From: Salpingoeca rosetta | Taxonomy: Eukaryota > Opisthokonta > Choanoflagellata > Craspedida > Salpingoecidae | NCBI RefSeq assembly: GCF_000188695.1 | Contig: NW_004754914.1 | Span: 953,573-970,799 of the forward strand | Reading direction: 5' to 3' | Length of the DNA: 17,227 bases | Shown here: positions 1 to 8,669 of the stretch, in pieces | How positions within the stretch are numbered: the stretch's first letter is position 1 | How the letters are laid out: the number at the start of each line of letters is the position of its first letter | Notes under the pieces: model-generated | Seen by the model: only the letters and a program-made list of their open reading frames with translations | What the model was told of the DNA's origin: nothing | The model's database searches: none | Made by a program: the position numbers and the translations under genes

Positions 1-794
1 GTGTGTGTGTGTGTGTGTGCGACACATATTTACCCTCCATCTCAAAGCGCGCACCCACCCATCTGCACACACACACACACACACACATACACACGCGCGC
101 ACACACACACACACACATACATACACACACACATGCCCAGACTGTGCTTACAAGCAACAAGGAGCACCATTGACTATCTCACCGCTTGTCGCTGACCAGA
201 TCCGCGGCGATCCTGTGAGGCCAGATGTCTACAGAACCAACACAGATACACACACACCCACACACACACAGAGGCACATGTACACAAGCAAAATCAGTCG
301 AGTCAAACCGTCATGTGAGCTGCCGCTCGCTGTTGTGAATGTCAACGAGAGCGCAAGGAAGCAGAGAACGCAAGAGACTGGCCAGGCAAGAGAGAGAAGA
401 GAACAAGAAAGCACAAACAAAAACTTGGAAATGAACAACAACATGGAAACACACAGAGACACGATACAAACACGCGTGCGTTTCTGCACGGTCAGCAAGC
501 AACAGGGCCGCAATCATCAAGCAGCGCGCGCAACAACCGCAGGTGATGGTGATGACTCATGCACAAAACGAAAATGAAAGAGGAAGAGGAAGAAAGGGGA
601 AGGACGTGACAGAGATGGGGAGCAGAGCAACAGGGAGGCAAAGTCTTTCGAACCGCACACAGAACCGCTTGCGCATACGCGCGAGTGAGGTTCAACGTAT
701 CGCGAGCACGGTGCTAATGTACACTTACGCAAACTGTGCAGACGTGTTGCTGAGTCGCGCGCCACTCCGATCCCCACCTATTGTGCGTGCGTGC

Positions 795-875
<81 letters not shown>

Positions 876-1007
876 CGTGCGTGCGTGTATGAGTGTGTGT
901 GTGAGTGTGTGTATGTGTGTGTGTATGATTGATGAGAAAATGAGGCCTGCCGGTTGTGAAGGGAACGGACCGAAGCACATGAGCACGCGGATCGAAATCG
1001 GGCGCAC
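1..1007. other. Repeat-rich stretch with no supported gene
   Basis: Holds (GT)n at 1-20, (CA)n at 66-134 and 247-270, and a long (TG)n tract at 783-928 flanked on both sides by TGCG tetramers. Between them is purine-rich single-copy DNA at 555-640. It lies downstream of the CNK-like gene on the minus strand and may hold its 3' UTR or final exons. I found no AATAAA on the minus strand and no recognisable protein on either strand. Confidence 0.6.
783..928. repeat. (TG)n microsatellite flanked by TGCG repeats
   Basis: An uninterrupted (GT)n core runs from about 799 to 871, bordered on both sides by GTGC/GCGT tetramers, then by imperfect TG with TATG and TGAG interruptions. It lies outside any supported exon. 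Confidence 0.97.
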
Positions 1008-1329
1008 CTTGCATCAGATTGTGCTCTGGAGTGTGGCGTCTGTCCAACTGGTGATGGCTGTGGCGATGGTGGTGTGCATGCGCATGTGCCGTCAAGTCGT
1101 GACTGTTTCGTGGCGAAGAATGGGCGCTGTGCTCCTGCTGCTGTAGCTGGTGGCGGCGGTCGTGGCTCGCCTGCGAAGCATGGTGATGGCTATGATAAGG
1201 GTGGTGGTGTGCGTGCGATGCCTCCAGCCGATGCTGCTGCTGCTCATGAGGGTGGTGGCGCTGATGATGGTGGTGGTGGTGGCCGCCGTCGTGTGCACGC
1301 GAGGCATGGCGGGCGTCACTGCCATCCGT
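1008..1329 (-). other. Possible His-rich 3' exon of the CNK-like gene
   Basis: An open stretch of 107 codons on the minus strand starts after a ccag acceptor at 1331-1330 and ends at an aag/gtgcgc donor at 1007. About one third of the codons are His (CAC/CAT), mixed with Gln, Ser, Ala and Arg, for example HSSPRNSHDL. It would be in frame with the PH exon if the weak donor gtacac at 1542 is used in place of the stop at 1536-1534. The open frame could also be a by-product of GTG/ATG-rich simple sequence. I see no convincing following exon or terminal stop. Confidence 0.35.
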
Positions 1330-1472
1330 CTGGCAGTCGCGACGGTGTCCGCAAACACAAGACAGGCGAGATGAGAGGAGCGAATGTGAGCAGATGGTCG
1401 TGTTTGTTCAAGTGGCAGCCGCAGAGAGAGAGAGAGAGAGAGTATGTGTGTGTAAGTGAGAGAGACAGATAC

Positions 1473-1530
1473 TCACACAGACACACAGGCACACAGGCAC
1501 ACAGGCACACAGGCACACAGACACACACTC
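1473..1530. repeat. ACACAGGC octamer repeat
   Basis: Repeated acacaggc units between two acacagac units. They lie just downstream of the PH exon of the CNK-like gene, in its 3' UTR or last intron. A (GA)n tract is nearby at 1426-1441. Confidence 0.9.
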
Positions 1531-1533
1531 ATG

Positions 1534-2968
1534 TCAGTGTACCGGGGCGTATTGGATGGCTGCGAGGGAGAGGGCGTTCATCCAGGCCTTCATCTCCTCC
1601 GCAGAGTCAGCGCAGATGAAGTAGGAGCGCTTGTCCTCCCGGGAAATCTGGCGACAACAACACACACACACACACACAAGCACAGTAAATGAGCATGCAT
1701 GCGCCAAGAACTTGGTTCTATCGCCGACATCCCACAGTTCTTGTCCTGCCTGCCCCAATTTCATCCACTAAACAAACAAATAATCAACATGTGCGCATGA
1801 ACGCTGGTGTGCAGCGGAATAGGCAAAGTCGAACCTTGAAGCCAAATTTGTTGTACATGTGCTTCTTTGGTGGCGGCGGCATGATGAGATATCCGCGAAG
1901 AGAGAAGCAGCCAAGCGCCTGTGTTGTGTGTGCGTGTGTTTGCATGTGTGCATGTGTGTGCGCGCGCACACACAAAGGAGAAGCGATAGTGTCAGTCAGT
2001 ATTGAGGACATTGCACCGTCACCTCTCACTGTCAAAACTCTCTCGAGCATCTTCCCCCCCCCCGTGCATTACTCATAGGTACTCACTCCCCACATCACTC
2101 GTGCCACGACCACCGCCACGACCACCACCACCAACAACATTGCTGCAGTATACACGGCAATGATGACACGTGTTCACGCACCACTGCGTCCTCTGGCGTT
2201 TTGTAGTAGTATACAGCACCAGACTTGAGCACAAACCACCGTCGTCGCCAGTTCTTTGGCGTCAGCCCGGATCCACCCTGCTTCGTCAGCCATCCTGCAT
2301 CATATGCACGTGTGCACACAAACACATGACAACGTGCCGCCATTAACAATTGCATAAACAGCTTCGTGAGCCCAGCCAAACAACGAGTCACAGCAACACA
2401 AAGAGAGGGAGAACAAAGGAACGAGGGGAGGTGGCTCCTCGATGCTTGCATGCACGTGGCTGCGGATGAACACACCCTGCATGCTTGGATTGCGGAGAGA
2501 GGAGCACGGTGTTTCGACGACGGGGTCGATGAAGAAATCGCGGGCCTCGCTGCTGGCAGCACTGGACGTGCTGTTTCGGCCAAACGAGAGCCGGCGCACC
2601 AGCACATCGCGCACAGATGCCCGGCTCCTGACACACGTGCACATCAAACACCAAAACAGGAGGAAGCGGAGCCAACGGGCATGGGTTGGAAGGTTAGGAT
2701 GTGCAGGGCTGCATTATTGGCGTGACGTTGTTGATTGACTATGGAGAGTGCACGTACATCAAGCTGAGCTTGCGTGTGAGACGCAGCATCAGGTCCAAAA
2801 CAAAACGGCAAGACGTGGCCGGATGGGGGAGAGGGGGCAGGGGGAAGAGACTACATACCCAGAGCTGCTGACGGAGTTTGATCGCGAACGTCCAAAGAAG
2901 CGGCGCGACATGTTCGCCTTTGCAGCCGCACACTCCCCCTACGCTCACAGACAAAATATCAAGAACAA

Positions 2969-3060
<92 letters not shown>

Positions 3061-6000
3061 AAACAGTGGGTTGTGTGCACATGAGCATGTGTGAACGCGA
3101 GAAATTGCAATGCCGGGAAGCCGGAGCAGCTGACACGCTTGATAGCATGTATCCGCGACGATAGATGAATCTGTGGCACCAAACGCCCGCAAGACACGCA
3201 CATCGCACAAAACATGTACATTGCACGTACCTCTGTGAGGAGCTGGCTGTCGCGGCTGTGAAGAACATCGTTGGAGTAGTGCACAAAGTCATCCGTGTCC
3301 TGCGTTACGACGAGCGACAACTGCCGGAGACGCAGTGCACGCAAGCGAATGGCGACAGTGAGGCAGGGATGATGCGTGCACATTCACATGCAGCGAAGCC
3401 GAGTGAGTGAAACAAGCCTCGGACAATGCAAGATAGCAACAGACACTTGACACCAGATGAGGAAGGGCGTGGTCCATGGGCACACTACGCATCCCAGAGG
3501 TCTCAAGATAAAGTTGAAGCCGCCGAGGTTCATGCTTGTTGTGTGTTGTCAGGTGGTGATGTGATTTGCTTACCGTGGACTGCCGGTGAAACTGCATGAG
3601 CTTCAGCACGTCGAGCACAGAGGCGCCATAGGCTGGGCACCCGTTGACCTGCTCAGCATGTGGTCACGTCAGGATCAGGCCAGAATCCAACCACGCACCC
3701 ACACACACACACACGCATTCATGGAGGCAGGAGGCGTGCGGCGTGGCGAGGCGCAGGAAGGAAAGGCACGTGCGAAAATTTGCAGCGGCGAAAGAAATCT
3801 TGCAATGAGTGGAAGCAAAAGCCAGACTATTGGCTTGGGATCATCACGTCGTCACATCACGAAGCAAACAGACAGGCTCTTTTGTGGTTTGTGTGCTCTC
3901 ACAATGAATGTGGGGAGTGCATATTCATGTGTTGCGGTTCATGTTACAGTTGGGGGACGCAAGACAAGCAGCACCATTCGAACCTGCACAATGCCAGTGG
4001 ATGTCTTGAGGTGCGGGCACTTGGATGCTGGCAGGCCTTCCATGACAGACCCGACGGTGATGATGTTGTGGGACCCAATCAGCGACAGCCCAAACGAGTC
4101 GACCGCTGGTGTTGGTTGCAGATCAACCTGATGTACATGGCAGTGGAAGAGGTGAGATGGACAGAGGGAATGCATGCACGCGTGCGTGTGTGTGTGCGTG
4201 TGTGTGTGTGTGTGTGTGCGTGCGTGCGTGTGTGCGTGCGTGCGTGGTGTGTGTGTGCCTGTGTGTGCATGCACATGCTGCTCACCTGCCGACACACGAG
4301 CTTGGACTTGAACTTGTCGTGTGTTGCATTGTATGCGTTCAGATACGCCTTATATCCCTCCAGGTTGTCGGCAACGACAAGCGTCACCTGTTCGCGCACA
4401 TGTGAGTCCCGATGTTGAACTACCTTGTGGTTTGTTTGGAGGTTTGCACGTTCACGCACGCAGACAGACAGACAGACACAGACACACACACACGTGTGAA
4501 CACGGCTGACCTGGTTTCCTGTCTCATGGAGAAGGTTGTTGATGGCAATGTGGCTGAGGTGCAGCACTGGACAGCCGTTCACCTGCGGCAATGAACCACG
4601 ACAACCAAATGCAAGGTGAGTGCTGAGGGTGCTCAGCGCGTCGTACACCACGTGCCTCGACTGCCCTAGCATTCACGGGGACTTGTTGCACTTTGGCGCG
4701 CGCGCACACACACACACACGCTCACACACAACACAACACAACACACACGCACACACAACAAAACAAAACACACACACACACACACAACACAGCACAACAA
4801 CACAGCACACACACAGACACACACACACAACACAGCACAACAACACAGCACACACACACACAGCACACACACAACATAGCACACACAGACACACACGCAC
4901 ACACAATACACGAGCAGAGCAGCTCGCACCTCGATAATCTGATCGCCAATCTGCAGCCGGCCCTCCACGTGGGCGGGGCCCTGCGGTGTGATGTCAGACA
5001 CAAACTGCGCATCAATCTCAAACCCAAATGTGCCCTCACGGTCCACGCTCAGCCGAATTTCCCGCGCTTTCAGCTTCTTGCTTGCCCTGCGTTGTTGTGT
5101 GTCGTTAAGCGACAGGAGATCGTTCCACGCGTGTGCGATCGCGTGAGAAAAAGGGAGGTACGCACAGGGAGAGAGAGTGTGTGTGTGTTTGTGTATGTGT
5201 GTGTATGTGTATGTGAGCGTGTGCGTGTGCATGTACATGTGCATGTGCATGTGCATGTACATGTATATGTGTACGTGTGCTTTGGTGTGGATGATGTGTC
5301 ATGTGAACATGTATGACACACGCTATCGATCACACAGCAGTTGGAGGCGCAGCAAACCGTCCCCTTTCATCCATGCAGCCCTGTTCCCTCCGCCCTCACA
5401 ACATGTGCAAGCGCGCGTGTGGGCGCACTGACCTTCGATCGGAGCGTGGTGCTGGCGGCGCTTCAAGTGCGGGCGATGAGACAACAGCAAACCGCTGTGA
5501 GATTGCCACCACCTCCCGGTCGCCCACCAGCGCTGAAATGATGATCTGGTAGTCGTCGCTCGGCAGGATGTCTGCTGTCAGTGTCCACGTGTATTCGCCC
5601 GTGTTGACAACGACAGGCGCAATCTGCAGGTTGAAGCATGCCCGCTTGCTGATGGCACGAATGGCGAGGGTCACGTGCCGTGGCAGCTCGCACGCATCCC
5701 ACTGGTGACGGTGTGTGTGTGTGTGTGTGTGTGCGTGCGTATGTGTGTGTGAGAGTGTGCGTATGTGTGTGAGTGTGCGTACGTGCAAACATGCATGCAC
5801 GTTTGTGTGTGTGCGTGTGTGTGCATGCAGGTGCACGTTTTCAGTGTGTGTGTTGTGAGCTGAGAGCGTCTGCCCCGTGTCTGTTGTTATGTGTGGTGTT
5901 GTGTGCGCTACCTTGATGACGCGGGGTGTACCAATCGCCCACTCCTCGCGTCCACTCGGGGAAATGATGTCAATGCCGCCACTTTCCTCCGCCTGCAAAC

Positions 6001-6430
6001 ATTCATTCACATGTGCGCAATGCGGGCACACATGATAAGAAGCGTGAGCAAGCCAAACAACAAGGTGTGTGGTGTGCATGTATGTGTGTTGAAGATGTGC
6101 GTCAGACGTGTGATGTGCAAACGTGAACTGTTGCAGCCCAGCTCACCTCGCCTGTCAGCATTGCGTTGATTACCGACGAACGCGGCGTGCTCGTGGACGA
6201 TCCTGCGCGCGCACATTGACACAGACACACATGAATATGGGCACGAGCGTGTGTGAGAAGTGCAAACGTTGCGCCTTGGATTCGGTGTATGCTTGCATGC
6301 ATGGCAGTGTTGTGTGTGTGTGGGGGGGGGGTGACTGCTTCGTTGGGAGGAGTGGCATCAACGTGAGAGAGGAACGGAAGATATATGCACTTGTGTGTGT
6401 GTGTGCGTGTGTGCGTGCGTGCCTATGCAC

Positions 6431-6468
<38 letters not shown>

Positions 6469-8206
6469 TTGCTCACCGGTGAACCTGCGGGAGGTTGTGG
6501 ACGACCCTCGATATGGACGAGTGGACGAGGAAGATCCGATGCTGTTGCGGAGTGCGCGGGCATGCTCCATCAGTCGACTGATGCGCGCATCAAACATCGA
6601 CCCCTGGTGTACATATGCAGGCGGCAGTGCAACGCAGCGAACTCGTGAGCTTAGGCCGCCAGTGCTACTGACTCTACTTCAAGGGATACTTGCATACTCG
6701 CACGTGCGCCTCTGGAGGAAGGAGAGAAGCACACGACAGACAGGCAGACACAACGGACAAGCAGACACACAGATTCAAGAATACCCAGACAGACACACAA
6801 CACACCGACGCATGAGTACACAAGTGCATCGCACCGGGAGTCTGATGACAAGTTTGATGGCTGTCGTGGACTGCTTGAGCAGCGCGGCCACAGAGCGGGT
6901 GCGCCAGCCAATGATGTTCTGGCCGTTCAGCATCACAATCTCGTCCCCGACCGCGAGCAGGCCCGTGCGGTCGGCAGGCTCCTGCCATATGGTCGCAGTC
7001 GATTAAGAGGCAGTCGCGCGTTTGTTGTGATGGCAAGCAATGAGTGGGCGGGTGTAAGTGGATGAAAGGGGATGAGGAGATGTGCTGAAGGAAACGAAAC
7101 GCAAGGAAACGCAAGAAGCAAACCACAAGCAGAGAGTGTGCAGGGGTGCACGCTCTGATCGACAAAGAATTGGAGCATGACAAGGTTGCAATACGGCGTG
7201 TCTACAGGCAACAGTGTGCCACAGGAAACAGGACGATAGCATACGTTTGGCGTCAAGTTGGAGATGTAGATGAAACGCGAGTCATTCTGGCGGATGGACA
7301 GTCCCTGTTGAAGAGCGATCATGATTCGGGCACAGTTGGAGGCACGCGATGCGTGTGTGTGTGTGTGTGTATGTGTGTGCGAGCACATGTGTGTCGAAGA
7401 AAACAGTGCAAAACAGAGCACGGAGAAGTGGAGGAGGAAGCAGAGGGTGTGTGTGTGTGGGGGGGGGGTGGCTTGTTCGTAAGTGTCAAAGAGGGAGAGC
7501 TGACTCCGTAACAGACCCAGGCCCCCATGCATCTGTCGACAAGCGAAGTTACCTCACTCGCTCGACACACATGACCATGCAGAGACAGCACAGTTGTCCC
7601 ACTTCCTCATCGCGTTTTGTCCCCAACCCATAACGCCACCACCACCACCACCACCACCACCACGTGACAGCTCATCACCACAGGGTCGACCTACCGCCTG
7701 GGCGCCGGGGGGAATGTTGACGACGACCGAGTGGAGGAAGTTGTTGATGTTCTGCGACGGGTCGGAGGTGAGCATCCCCTTTAGCTCCTGCAGGTGTGGC
7801 AGCACGGCCCGCACAAACGCCTTGCATTTCTTGACAAAGTGGCGGTTGCCGCTGCTTGTGTCCTGCGTCTCTGCGACGAGCTTGAGGATGCGCCCGCACT
7901 CGACCAGCACCTCCTGTCGGCGCGTGCGGTAGTCATCGGTGGAAAGGAGCGTGTCGATGGCGCCAAGCGTCGTGGTGATTGTCTGCACCATCTGCAAGAT
8001 GCACTGCATTGGGCTGTGGACGGCAACAGGATCATGTTTTGAAGGAAGAAAGAGCAGACGCGCGTGGAGCGAGAATATATATGTGAGCAAATGAGTAATG
8101 GTGCACAGCCAAGCGGTGATCTGTCCAAGTGGAAGAAGCTTAGAACAGTCAATGAGCACGAAATGCGAATGCATGTACGTGTGTGTGTGTGCGTGCGCGC
8201 GCGCGC

Positions 8207-8265
<59 letters not shown>

Positions 8266-8634
8266 CGTGTGTGTGTGTGTGTGTTGAGGAAGTGGGAGGG
8301 CTCGAATGTTTGACCAAACTTCAGAGTGCGCTGAAGAGGAACCTGCGGAAGCTCCACATGAGCACCCGCTTTCTCCATGTGAGTGAGAAGCAACCACCCA
8401 GCATTCGACTTGGTGAGTGGGCGCACGCGACTTACCGTGACTCCAGGTCCTTCCCCGCGGATAATAGCTTCGATCCAAGCGTCAGCACGGGGTTCTCTGG
8501 TATGTACGTTTCCTACTCCAACCACACATGCACGCATTTACACATCCACATGGCACACACGCGCACGTGTGTGAGGAGAAACGGGAGAGATGATGGCGAG
8601 TGGTGGAGGGCGCCATATCCGCGCGAATGAGCGA

Positions 8635-8669
<35 letters not shown>

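Noticed and set aside
180..219. Exon-like 30-nt segment on the minus strand (cacag acceptor, gtgaga donor)
   Set aside because: It would keep phase after the His-rich exon, but it is tiny, has no recognisable protein and depends on an already uncertain exon.
783..1095. Long Cys-Val and His-Thr open frames across TG/CA tracts
   Set aside because: Dinucleotide repeats lack stop codons in every frame, so these are open by composition, not coding.
3970..3990. tRNA B-box-like GGTTCGAAT on the minus strand (similar one at 1825-1840)
   Set aside because: Both coincide with AG/gttcga splice donors of CNK exons; no cloverleaf or A box fits around them.
7446..7462. (GT)n plus G-run as a possible G-quadruplex or CRISPR-like unit
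   Set aside because: Only one G-run (also at 6321-6330), and no regularly spaced repeats with unique spacers. The genome is eukaryotic.
8283..8360. Possible extra CNK exon with an HSEVWSNIRALPLP-like reading
   Set aside because: Its phase does not fit exon 5, and the in-phase frame stops at once. Exon 5 joins exon 6 directly and matches the CRIC pattern.
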